DNA of 64,000 bases, taken from Janibacter sp. A1S7 (GTDB taxonomy: Bacteria; Actinomycetota; Actinomycetes; Actinomycetales; Dermatophilaceae). Both the position numbers and the translations under genes were made by a program. The stretch is taken from NCBI RefSeq assembly GCF_037198315.1, contig NZ_CP144913.1, positions 1,364,001 to 1,428,000 of the forward strand, in the 5' to 3' direction. Below, piece after piece: positions 52,495 through 60,296 of this stretch. The notes beneath the pieces are model-generated. The model made no database searches and had not been told where the DNA came from. It saw only the letters and a program-made list of their open reading frames with translations. How positions within the stretch are numbered: the first letter of the stretch is position 1; each line of letters opens with the position of its first letter.

Positions 52495-53607
52495 TCAACC
52501 ACGCTCCCAGAAGCTCGGGCCGACCGGTTCCTGGAAGGGCTGGTCAGCGATGAGGTAACCCTGGCTGTCTACGGTGATCTTCAGCTGGGGCAGTGGGTGC
52601 CCGGCCGGGCCGAAGATGATCTCGCAGTCGTTGGTGACGTCGAAGGTGGACTGGTGACACGGGCAGAGCAGGTGGTGCGTCGTCTGCTCGTAGAGGCCGA
52701 CGGGGCAGCCGACGTGGGTGCACACCTTGGAGTAGGCGACGATTCCCTCGTGACCCCAGGATCGGGCCTTCTGCCCCTCCTCGGTCTCCTGGAAGTCGTT
52801 CGGGTTCAGGCGCATCAGGAGCACGGAGGCCTTGCTCATCTGCTCCAGCTTGCCCTCGTGCAGATCCAGCAGACCCTCCGGCTGGATGTGGAAGACCGAG
52901 CCGATCGTGACATCGGAGGGCTTGATCGGGGTGTTCTCCGGATCGCGCATCAGACGCAGCTGGTTGGACCTGCCGTTCTCGCTCTTGTCCCAGTACGTGA
53001 CGGAGAGGTCGTTGCGGGGAAGCGGCCCCAGGGAGCCGACGAGCTGGACGAGCAGCGGCAGGGCGAACAGGCCCATGGCGCCGCCGAAGGTCGCCTTGAG
53101 CAGCGGGCGACGGGTCAGCTGCGAGGACTCACCGCCCTCGAGCATCGTGTCGACGAAGTCCTGACGGTCATCGTCCTTCGACCGCATCGGGTGACGCATC
53201 TCGACGACCTCGGTGTCGGGCATGAGCGTCTTGGCCCAGTGGACCGCACCCAGACCGATACCCAGCAGGCTCAGCGAGAGACCGAGACCCAGCAGGAGGT
53301 TGGACAGGCTCATCTCGTTGGTGATCGGCACCCAGACCTGGGTTCCGGTGTCGACGAGAAGGTAGGCGACGATGAACAGCACCGTCCCGAGGATGGACAC
53401 GAGGAAGAGCAGCGCCACCTGACGCTCGGCGCGCTTGGCGGCCTTCTCGTCGAGGTCGGCGTTGCGCAGCACGTGCGGAGGGAGGCCGGGGTTGCTGAAC
53501 TGCTCCGGGACACCACCGGTGCCCTGCACGTGGCCCTGGTCGAGGCGCACTGGCTCGGAGCCGCTGGGCTCCTCCGGCTGCGCCCCTGTCGGGGTGTGCT
53601 CACTCAT
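52495..53607 (-). CDS. qcrA: Cytochrome bc1 Rieske iron-sulfur subunit
   Basis: A 370-aa Rieske protein with three N-terminal transmembrane helices, an actinobacterial feature. The 2Fe-2S ligands are in CTHVGCPVG and CPCHQSTFD. A disordered, Pro/Gly-rich N-terminus precedes the helices. It links menaquinol oxidation to QcrC. Sits between qcrC and qcrB in a compact operon. Confidence 0.95.
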   Translation of the reverse strand: MSEHTPTGAQPEEPSGSEPVRLDQGHVQGTGGVPEQFSNPGLPPHVLRNADLDEKAAKRAERQVALLFLVSILGTVLFIVAYLLVDTGTQVWVPITNEMSLSNLLLGLGLSLSLLGIGLGAVHWAKTLMPDTEVVEMRHPMRSKDDDRQDFVDTMLEGGESSQLTRRPLLKATFGGAMGLFALPLLVQLVGSLGPLPRNDLSVTYWDKSENGRSNQLRLMRDPENTPIKPSDVTIGSVFHIQPEGLLDLHEGKLEQMSKASVLLMRLNPNDFQETEEGQKARSWGHEGIVAYSKVCTHVGCPVGLYEQTTHHLLCPCHQSTFDVTNDCEIIFGPAGHPLPQLKITVDSQGYLIADQPFQEPVGPSFWERG

Positions 53608-53646
53608 CTGTCGTGGATCCTGTCTGTGTGGCGAGTTGTCAGGGGG

Positions 53647-54429
53647 TCAGGCGGACTTCTGGCCGAGCCAGACGGCTGCGGCGACCAGGAGGCCGAGACC
53701 GATGGTCCAGGCGAAGAGTCCCTCGGGGACGGGGCCGTAGCCGCCGAGGGGGTTGCCTCCGGGGCTGCCGGCGTCCTCCATGGCCTCGATGTAGGCGATC
53801 ACGTCGCGCTTGTCCTCGGGGTCGAGGTTCGTGTCGTTGAAGACCGGCATGCTCTGCGGCCCGGTGACCATCGCCTCGTAGATGTGCTTGCCGGAGACAC
53901 CGATGACCGGCGGCGCATCCTTGCCGCGGGTCAGCGCACCGCCGACGCCGGCGCTGGAGTGGCACATGGCGCAGTTGACGCGGAAGATCTCGCCACCCTT
54001 GCCCGGGTCCCCCTTCGCGCCGTCGGTGTACTCCTCCGGCGGAACGGCCGGGCCGGCACCGAGGGTGGCCACGTAGGCGCCGATGTCAGCGATCTCCTCG
54101 TCGGAGAACTTCACCCGGATGTTGCCCGGGGCCTGCACGTCCGGAGCGGCCATCGGCATGCGGCCGGTGCCCATCTGGAAGTCGACCGAGGCAGCGCCGA
54201 CACCGGCCAGGCTCGGGCCGGCGCCCTCGATGCCCAGACCGTTGGTGCCGTGGCAGTTGGCGCAGTTGGCGGTGAAGAGCTTCTTGCCCTGCTCGACGTT
54301 GTCGGCCGCGGCCACGCTGGCCCCGGCGTCCTTCGGGGCGACGGCCGAGTAGGCCGTGCCGGTGACCAGGAGGCCCAGCATGAGCAGCAGGGCGATCGCC
54401 GCAGGGTGACGGCGAGAGAGCTTCGGCAT
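53647..54429 (-). CDS. qcrC: Diheme cytochrome c of the bc1 complex
   Basis: A 260-aa membrane-anchored cytochrome with an N-terminal signal anchor and a C-terminal helix. Two heme sites: CANCH (residues 56-60) and CAMCH (153-157). The fused diheme c replaces a soluble cytochrome c and hands electrons straight to CuA of CtaC. Second gene of ctaE-qcrCAB. Confidence 0.95.
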   Translation of the reverse strand: MPKLSRRHPAAIALLLMLGLLVTGTAYSAVAPKDAGASVAAADNVEQGKKLFTANCANCHGTNGLGIEGAGPSLAGVGAASVDFQMGTGRMPMAAPDVQAPGNIRVKFSDEEIADIGAYVATLGAGPAVPPEEYTDGAKGDPGKGGEIFRVNCAMCHSSAGVGGALTRGKDAPPVIGVSGKHIYEAMVTGPQSMPVFNDTNLDPEDKRDVIAYIEAMEDAGSPGGNPLGGYGPVPEGLFAWTIGLGLLVAAAVWLGQKSA

Positions 54430-54485
54430 GGACAGTCCTGTCGTGCGGTGTCGGCGGGTGCTGGGCGTGCGGCGGCGCATCCGGA

Positions 54486-55160
54486 TCAGGCTCCGAGGAG
54501 GTAGATGGCGGCGAAGAGTGCGATCCACACGACGTCGACGAAGTGCCAGTAGTAGGAGGTGACGATGGCGCCGGTCTGCTGCGCCTGGCTGTAGCCGCGG
54601 GTGGTGTACGTGCGGCCGATGATCAGCAGGAAGGCGATGAGCCCGCCGGTGACGTGGATGCCGTGCAGACCCGTGGTCAGGAAGAAGATCGACGCCCAGG
54701 CGTCGGTGGCGATGTTGACGCCCTCGGACACGAGGGTGGCGTACTCCATGATCTGGCCGGAGACGAAGACGGCGCCGAAGATGTAGGTGAGGACGTAGAA
54801 CTCACGCATGCCCCAGCCGGCGACGTTGAGCAGGGACCCGGTGCGCGACTTCTGGCCGTGCTCGGCCTTGAGGACACCCAACTGGCACCACACCGAGGAG
54901 ATCACGAGGATCAGGGTGTTGGCCGCGGCGTAGGGCACGTCGAGGATCGCGATGTTGTGCTCCCACAGGTCGGGTCGCATCGACCGGACCGTGAAGAAGA
55001 TGGCGAACAGCCCGGCGAAGAACATCAGCTCGCTGGAGAGCCAGACGATCGTGCCGACGGAAGCCATGTTCGGTCGGCTCACGGGGCCCATGAGTGGGTC
55101 CGTGATCTGGTGCCCGGACGTGTCTGAAGGCAGAGAAGTTGCAGTGGCCACGCGCCCCAT
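54486..55160 (-). CDS. ctaE: Cytochrome c oxidase subunit III
   Basis: A 224-aa subunit with five helices. RPNMASVGTIVWLSSELMFF is the conserved start of actinobacterial CtaE, and GLHGIHVTGG and SYYWHFVDVVWIALF are subunit III signatures. The ATG at 55160 has AAGGGGG 5 nt upstream; a GTG at 55151 is an alternative. First gene of the ctaE-qcrCAB operon. Confidence 0.95.
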   Translation of the reverse strand: MGRVATATSLPSDTSGHQITDPLMGPVSRPNMASVGTIVWLSSELMFFAGLFAIFFTVRSMRPDLWEHNIAILDVPYAAANTLILVISSVWCQLGVLKAEHGQKSRTGSLLNVAGWGMREFYVLTYIFGAVFVSGQIMEYATLVSEGVNIATDAWASIFFLTTGLHGIHVTGGLIAFLLIIGRTYTTRGYSQAQQTGAIVTSYYWHFVDVVWIALFAAIYLLGA

Positions 55161-55226
55161 TATGTCCCCCTTGTCCACCGGATGTGCGCCACCCCCCTCC
55201 GCGAGTCCCGTCACCCCTGCAAACGC

Positions 55227-55232
55227 TAGGAT
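55227..55232 (+). promoter_or_regulatory. -10 box, leaderless promoter of receiver-like gene
   Basis: TAGGAT ends 6 nt before the ATG at 55239. Confidence 0.5.
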
Positions 55233-55238
55233 CCGGAC

Positions 55239-55703
55239 ATGACCGGTACCCCTCAGTCGACCAGTTCCCGGCCCGCGGCGGGCGTCAGCCCCGAGGCTTC
55301 GAAGGTCGCCCCGACCGCCGTGCGAGTCCTGCTGTACAGCGACAACATCACCACGCGTGACGCCGTGCGTGCAGCCGTGGGTCGTCGCCCCGCCCGCGAC
55401 GTCGAGGTGGAGTCGTGGCTCGAGTGCGCGACCGCCGCCGCCGTCTTCTCCGCCGTGGAGGAGGGGGGCGTCGATCTCCTCGTCCTCGACGGCGAGGCTG
55501 CCAAGGTCGGCGGGCTCGGCCTGTGCCGCCAGCTGAAGCTCGAGGTCTACAACAGCCCTCCGGTGCTCGTGCTCACCGGTCGCCCACAGGACGGGTGGCT
55601 GGCGACGTGGTCGATGGCCGAGGGGTCGGTCCCGCACCCGCTGGACCCGATCGCGGTCGCCGACGCGGTGGCCGACCTCGCGCGGGGCGTGGCCCGGCGA
55701 TGA
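55239..55703 (+). CDS. Receiver-like protein without output domain
   Basis: A 154-aa protein. After a 25-residue disordered start it has a CheY-like pattern: VLLYSDN (first strand, one acidic residue), VDLLVLDGEA (possible phospho-Asp), VLVLTGRP (Thr) and SVPHPLDPIAV, where the conserved Lys-Pro is His-Pro. It has no DNA-binding domain. The changed switch residues suggest phosphorylation-independent signalling. Its stop overlaps the trpD start (ATGA). Confidence 0.6.
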   Translation: MTGTPQSTSSRPAAGVSPEASKVAPTAVRVLLYSDNITTRDAVRAAVGRRPARDVEVESWLECATAAAVFSAVEEGGVDLLVLDGEAAKVGGLGLCRQLKLEVYNSPPVLVLTGRPQDGWLATWSMAEGSVPHPLDPIAVADAVADLARGVARR

Positions 55704-56764
55704 CCGAGGCGGCCACCCACACCTGGCCCCACCTGCTCACCAGCCTCCTCTCCGGGGGAGATCTCAGCGCCGCCGAGACCTCCTGGGCGATGCGGCAGAT
55801 CATGTCCGGCGATGCCGCCCCCACCCAGATCGCCGGCTTCCTCGTCGCGCTGCGGGCGAAGGGGGAGACCGTCACCGAGCTGCGTGCGCTGGCCGATGTC
55901 ATGCTCGAGCACGCGAGGCCGATCACGGTGTCCGGGCCGACGCTCGACATCGTGGGCACGGGTGGTGACATGGCCGGTACGGTCAACATCTCGACGATGT
56001 CCTCGATCGCGATCGCCGCCACCGGGGTGCGTGTGGTCAAGCACGGCAACCGCGCGGCATCCTCGAAGTCGGGGTCGGCCGACGTCCTCGAGGCGCTCGG
56101 GGTCACGCTGTCGCTGCCGACGGAGTCCGTGGCCGGGATCGCGGAGCAGGCCGGCATCACGTTCTGCTTCGCGCAGGCCTTCCACCCCTCCTTCCGGCAC
56201 ACCGCCATCCCGCGGCGTGACCTCGGGATCGGCACGGCACTGAACGTCCTCGGCCCGATGACCAACCCGGCCCGCCCGACCTTCTCGGTCGTGGGCGTCG
56301 CCGACGAGCGGGTCGCGCCGCTCATGGCCGGCGTCTTCGCCCAGCGGGGGACGCACGCCCTCGTCTTCCGTGGCGACGACGGGCTCGACGAGCTCACGGT
56401 CGCTGATGGCTCACACGTGTGGTGGGTGGCCGACGGTGCGGTCACCGAGGTGCACATCACCCCCGAGCAGCTGGGCCTGGCCCGCAGCCCGTTGCACTCC
56501 CTACGGGGCGGCGATGCCCAGCAGAACGCCGAGGTCGCCCGCCGACTCCTCGCCGGGGAGCGGGGGCCGGTGCGTGACGCCGTCGTGCTCAACGCCGGCG
56601 CTGCCGTGGCCCTGGCCCAGGCCGGCCCGGGTGTCCCCGCCGACCCGATCGCCGCGATCCGGACGGGCATGGACACGATCGAGACGGTCCTCGACTCCGG
56701 CCGCGCCGCAGACCTACTGGCCCGCTGGGTGGCAGCCACCGCCCAGGACCAGGCGACCGACTAG
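55700..56764 (+). CDS. trpD: Anthranilate phosphoribosyltransferase
   Basis: A 354-aa enzyme that joins anthranilate to PRPP in tryptophan synthesis. DIVGTGGDMAGTVNIST (PRPP loop), VVKHGNRAASSKSGSAD and NVLGPMTNPARP (anthranilate/Mg sites) are intact. Separate from other trp genes but beside ctaE, as in M. tuberculosis (Rv2192c). Translationally coupled to the receiver-like gene. Confidence 0.94.
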   Translation: MTEAATHTWPHLLTSLLSGGDLSAAETSWAMRQIMSGDAAPTQIAGFLVALRAKGETVTELRALADVMLEHARPITVSGPTLDIVGTGGDMAGTVNISTMSSIAIAATGVRVVKHGNRAASSKSGSADVLEALGVTLSLPTESVAGIAEQAGITFCFAQAFHPSFRHTAIPRRDLGIGTALNVLGPMTNPARPTFSVVGVADERVAPLMAGVFAQRGTHALVFRGDDGLDELTVADGSHVWWVADGAVTEVHITPEQLGLARSPLHSLRGGDAQQNAEVARRLLAGERGPVRDAVVLNAGAAVALAQAGPGVPADPIAAIRTGMDTIETVLDSGRAADLLARWVAATAQDQATD

Positions 56765-56844
56765 CGGTCGTCAGGACCTCACTCACGCGCGGGGCCGGGG
56801 TTGGGGCCGCCCCCGGGCCACCAGACTCCGTCGCCCGCTGGAGG

Positions 56845-57123
56845 TCACTCCAGGCCGATGTTGAAAGCTGCGTCGAGATCGTGGTGGCTGTAGGCGCGGA
56901 AGGCGATGTGCGTCGAGGTGTCGACGATGCCCTCGACCTTGTTCAGCCGGCCGGCGATGACCTCGTTGAGGTCCTCGTGGCGGGTGACCCTGACCATGGC
57001 GATCAGGTCGGCGTCCCCGGCGACCGAGTAGACCTCGCTGACACCTTCGAGATCAGCGATGGTCTGGGCGACCTCGGGGATGCGGTCGACCTCTGCATGG
57101 ATGAGCACGATTGCGGTGATCAC
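56845..57123 (-). CDS. Stand-alone AsnC/Lrp ligand-binding domain
   Basis: A 92-aa RAM domain without helix-turn-helix: ITAIVLIHAEV, GVSEVYSVAGDADLIAMVRV and ITAFRAYS-like HIAFRAYS are Lrp C-terminal motifs. The GTG at 57123 overlaps the TGA of the exonuclease gene (GTGA), so they are co-translated. Stand-alone RAM domains sense amino acids and can modulate full-length Lrp proteins. Confidence 0.8.
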   Translation of the reverse strand: MITAIVLIHAEVDRIPEVAQTIADLEGVSEVYSVAGDADLIAMVRVTRHEDLNEVIAGRLNKVEGIVDTSTHIAFRAYSHHDLDAAFNIGLE

Positions 57124-58811
57124 GAGGCCCACCCTAGAGCAGGGGCGAGCTGCTGGTGGGCAGCGGCGGCGCCCCCGACGGGGCACGTCCACTCGCCGTC
57201 GATGTGCACCAGGCGGGTGCCCTCGGTCTCGAGCCAACGCAGGACGAGCTCGGTCTCGGCCGGCAGCGCGCTGGTCCCCGGGCCCGTGGGCGCCGGGACG
57301 ACCTCGGCGCTGGCCTGCAGGGCGGCGACGTAGGGCATCGGGTCGGCTCCCGTGGGCGAGTGGGTGCTGCCGGCCAGGCGGCCGTGCCGCACGCACACCA
57401 GGTCCCAGCCACCGCGCGGAGCGCGCCGTGCGGCGACGATCTCGACCGCCTCGCGCACGGGGGCCGCGCGCTGGGTGCGGGAGGTGGCCCGCACGAGCGA
57501 GGCGAGCCGGTCGCGCAGGGCGGCGGCCTCCTCGAATCGCTCGCCCTCGGACAGCAGTCGCATCCGCTGACGCACCGCGGTGACAGCGGCCCGGGAGTCT
57601 CCGACGAGCACCCGGGCCGCGTCGGCGACGGTCTCGGCGTACTCGTCCACGGTCACGGCGCCGGTGCACGGCGCCGCGCAGCGCCCCATCTCCGCCAGGA
57701 CGCAGGCGGATGTCGGTCGACGCGGGGAGATCCTGGTCAGGCACTGGCGCAGCGGCACGGCGTCGTGCAGGGCGGCCGCCGCCTCCTCGGCGCTGCCCCT
57801 GGACCCGAAGGGGCCGGCGTAGGCGAGGTCGTCCGCGCCCACCGAGCGCACGATCGACACCCGGGGGAAGGGCTCGTCGGTGAGCTTGAGCCACCAGGCC
57901 CGCTCGGGATGACGCGAGCGGCGGTTGTAGCGCGGCTTGTGCTCGGCGATCAGCCGCAGCTCGCGTACCTGCGCCTCGAGGGTGGTCGCGCACACGATCG
58001 GGGTCACCCGGACGGCCAGCCGGACCATCTCGCCCATCCGACGGCGCTGCTCCGAGGCGGTGAAGTAGCTGCGCACCCGCGTGCGGATGTCCACGGAGGT
58101 TCCCACGTAGAGGGGCTCACCGCGCTCGTCGACGAAGACGTAGACCCCCGGGGCCTGCGGCAGGCCGTCGGCGAGGTGGCGCTTGCGGCGTTGGGCGTCG
58201 CTGACCTTCGAGGAGTACGACCCCAGCTCCTCCAGGGTGTCCACGCCGACCGAGCCGAGGCGACCGATGAGCCCGTGCAGGACGTCGACGGTGGCCCTGG
58301 CGTCGTGCAGGGCACGGTGGTCGGGTGTGGTCGCGGCCCCGAAGTGGCGGGCAAGGGTGCCCAGCTTGTGGTTGGCCACCTCGTCGCGGCTGACGACCTG
58401 ACGGGCGAGCCGAACCGTGTCGACCACCTGTGGTCCGGGCCAGCGCAGGTCGTGGGCGGCGCACGCCGCCTTGAGGAAGCCGATGTCGAAGCCGGCGTTG
58501 TGCGCCACCAGCACCGCCCCCTTCGCGAACTCGAGGAAGCCGGCCACGGCCGTCCCGGTGCGCGGGGCATCTCGGACCATGGCATCGGTGATGCCGGTCA
58601 GCGACTGGATGAAGGCAGGGATCGGCTCGCCGGGGTTGACGAAGGTCTGCAGCTCGCCGAGGACCTCGCCGCCGCGCACCTTGACCGCGCCGATCTCGGT
58701 GATGCCGCAGTCCCGCACCGACCCACCCGTGGTCTCGAGGTCGACGACGACGAAGGTGACCTCGGCCAACGGGGTGCCGAGATCGTCCAACCTGTCCTGC
58801 ACGACCGCCAT
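57120..58811 (-). CDS. DEDDh exonuclease fused to UvrC-like GIY-YIG nuclease
   Basis: A 563-aa two-nuclease fusion. N-terminal DnaQ-type exonuclease: VVVDLETTGG (ExoI), AHNAGFDIGFL (ExoII) and HRALHDARATVDVL (ExoIII). It is followed by a GIY-YIG domain (PGVYVFVDERGEPLYVGTS, EHKPRYNRR) and a UvrB-binding-like helix pair (RFEEAAALRDRLASL). No UvrC C-terminal endonuclease, so it resembles Cho plus a proofreading domain; M. tuberculosis Rv2191 is similar. Probable role in DNA repair. Confidence 0.88.
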   Translation of the reverse strand: MAVVQDRLDDLGTPLAEVTFVVVDLETTGGSVRDCGITEIGAVKVRGGEVLGELQTFVNPGEPIPAFIQSLTGITDAMVRDAPRTGTAVAGFLEFAKGAVLVAHNAGFDIGFLKAACAAHDLRWPGPQVVDTVRLARQVVSRDEVANHKLGTLARHFGAATTPDHRALHDARATVDVLHGLIGRLGSVGVDTLEELGSYSSKVSDAQRRKRHLADGLPQAPGVYVFVDERGEPLYVGTSVDIRTRVRSYFTASEQRRRMGEMVRLAVRVTPIVCATTLEAQVRELRLIAEHKPRYNRRSRHPERAWWLKLTDEPFPRVSIVRSVGADDLAYAGPFGSRGSAEEAAAALHDAVPLRQCLTRISPRRPTSACVLAEMGRCAAPCTGAVTVDEYAETVADAARVLVGDSRAAVTAVRQRMRLLSEGERFEEAAALRDRLASLVRATSRTQRAAPVREAVEIVAARRAPRGGWDLVCVRHGRLAGSTHSPTGADPMPYVAALQASAEVVPAPTGPGTSALPAETELVLRWLETEGTRLVHIDGEWTCPVGGAAAAHQQLAPALGWAS

Positions 58812-58818
58812 GGACCTG

Positions 58819-58824
58819 ACGGTA
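58819..58824 (-). promoter_or_regulatory. -10 box, leaderless promoter of exonuclease gene
   Basis: TACCGT on the minus strand, 7 nt before the ATG at 58811. Confidence 0.4.
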
Positions 58825-58878
58825 GGCGGGCGCACCGACAACGTCCGTCAGGCGCTCCGGCGTGACAGTCTGAGGCGC

Positions 58879-59916
58879 ATGCGCACGATGGACGAGCTCG
58901 GCGATGTCGCCGCCTTCTACGGCCACTTCGCCGACCACGAGGCGAAGGGGGAGTCGCCCACCTTCGTACGATGGGCCTGCGGGGTGGCGCAGGACCCCGA
59001 GGTGCTCGCCCTGCTGGGCGAGCTGCCGGTGGCCAAGCGTCAGCCCAACCTCGTCTTCGCCGCGGCGCGGTGGCACGGCGCGGCCACGCCCTCCCACTAC
59101 GAGGACGACGGCGGGTTGCGCGACATCCTGCTCGCGATGTGGCCCCGGGTCCGCGAGACGATCCTCACCCGCGCGACCCAGACGAACGAGGTCGGCCGCT
59201 CCGCGACGCTCCTGCCGGTCCTGGCCGGCCTGCCGGGACCGCTGGCCCTCGTCGAGGTCGGCGCGAGTGCGGGCCTGTGCCTCCACCCGGACCGGTGGTC
59301 CTACCGCTACCTGCACGACGGGGGAGGGGAGTCCGCCCGCATCGACCCGCCCGGGGGAGCGTCGCCGGTCGTCCTGGACTGCACGGTGACCGGGCCGGTG
59401 CCGATCCCCCCTTCGCTGCCCGAGGTGGTCCACCGCGGGGGCGTCGACCTCAACCCGCTCGACCTGTCGGTCGACGACACCGCCGCGTGGCTCGAGACGC
59501 TCGTGTGGCCGGAGCACGAGGACCGGCGGCAACGCCTGGCAGCGGCGTGCGACCAGGTCGCCGACGTGGCGGTCGACGTGATCGCCGGTGACCTGCTCAC
59601 CTCCCTCGACGAGGCGATCGAGCGGGCACGGGCCGCCGCTCCGGGAGCGACGGTCGTCGTCTTCCACACCGCGGTCATCGCCTACCTCGACGAAGGGGGA
59701 CGACAGGCGTGGCCGCAGGTGGTCACCGAGGCACTCGAGCGGGTACGCGCCGACGGAGGAGCGGCCCACTGGATCAGCAACGAGGGGATGGAGGTGCTGC
59801 CCGCGGTCAGCGGGACGGCGAGGTGCGAGCCGGTCGGCTCCGGTTTCTGCCTCGCCCTGGACGGGCAGGCGCTCGCCTGGGCGCACGGCCACGGACGGCG
59901 GCTCGACTGGTGCTGA
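58879..59916 (+). CDS. DUF2332 protein
   Basis: A 345-aa protein of the actinobacterial DUF2332 family: AQTNEVGRS-like ATQTNEVGRSATLLPVLA, LVEVGASAGLCLHPD and VVVFHTAVIAYL. The VEVGASAGL block and following acidic residues look like the SAM-binding motif I of class I methyltransferases, so a methyltransferase-like fold is possible (inference). Start at 58879 or 58888. Confidence 0.75.
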   Translation: MRTMDELGDVAAFYGHFADHEAKGESPTFVRWACGVAQDPEVLALLGELPVAKRQPNLVFAAARWHGAATPSHYEDDGGLRDILLAMWPRVRETILTRATQTNEVGRSATLLPVLAGLPGPLALVEVGASAGLCLHPDRWSYRYLHDGGGESARIDPPGGASPVVLDCTVTGPVPIPPSLPEVVHRGGVDLNPLDLSVDDTAAWLETLVWPEHEDRRQRLAAACDQVADVAVDVIAGDLLTSLDEAIERARAAAPGATVVVFHTAVIAYLDEGGRQAWPQVVTEALERVRADGGAAHWISNEGMEVLPAVSGTARCEPVGSGFCLALDGQALAWAHGHGRRLDWC

Positions 59917-59999
59917 GCCGTGCGCGGGGCGTTGTCGGTGGCCGCTCCTAGCGTTTCTCCTGCCGGGATCGACCCGGTGACCAGGAGGAGGTGACGGAC

Positions 60000-60281
60000 A
60001 TGAGCCGTCGAGCAGGAACGTCCCTGACGATCGACTGCGCCACGTGTCCGGTGCAGGACGTCGGGTGTGCCGAGTGCATGGTGAGCGCCCTGCGCTCGCC
60101 GGTGGCCCTCGAGGACCCGAGTGTGTCGGACCTGCCGCTGGACCGTCGTGAGCGTGAGGTCGTCTCGCGGCTCGTCGCCAGCGGACTGGTCAGTGCCGAG
60201 GACGCAACCAGGGCCCGCGCACGGCGCGAGCCCTGGTTGAGCTACGAGGAGGTGGGCGGGGCGGCCGACCGCGCGGGGTGA
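60000..60281 (+). CDS. Small Cys-rich protein, 93 aa
   Basis: ATG at 60000 with AGGAGGAG 9 nt upstream (the in-frame GTG at 59991 abuts that site). The N-terminus has CATCPVQDVGCAEC, a C-x2-C-x6-C-x2-C spacing suited to Zn or an Fe-S cluster; the rest is a charged helical tail (DRREREVVSRLVASG). I recall similar short proteins in other actinobacteria but no function. It converges on the fadD gene 15 bp away. Confidence 0.65.
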   Translation: MSRRAGTSLTIDCATCPVQDVGCAECMVSALRSPVALEDPSVSDLPLDRREREVVSRLVASGLVSAEDATRARARREPWLSYEEVGGAADRAG

Positions 60282-60296
60282 CCTGAGCGGCCCGGG

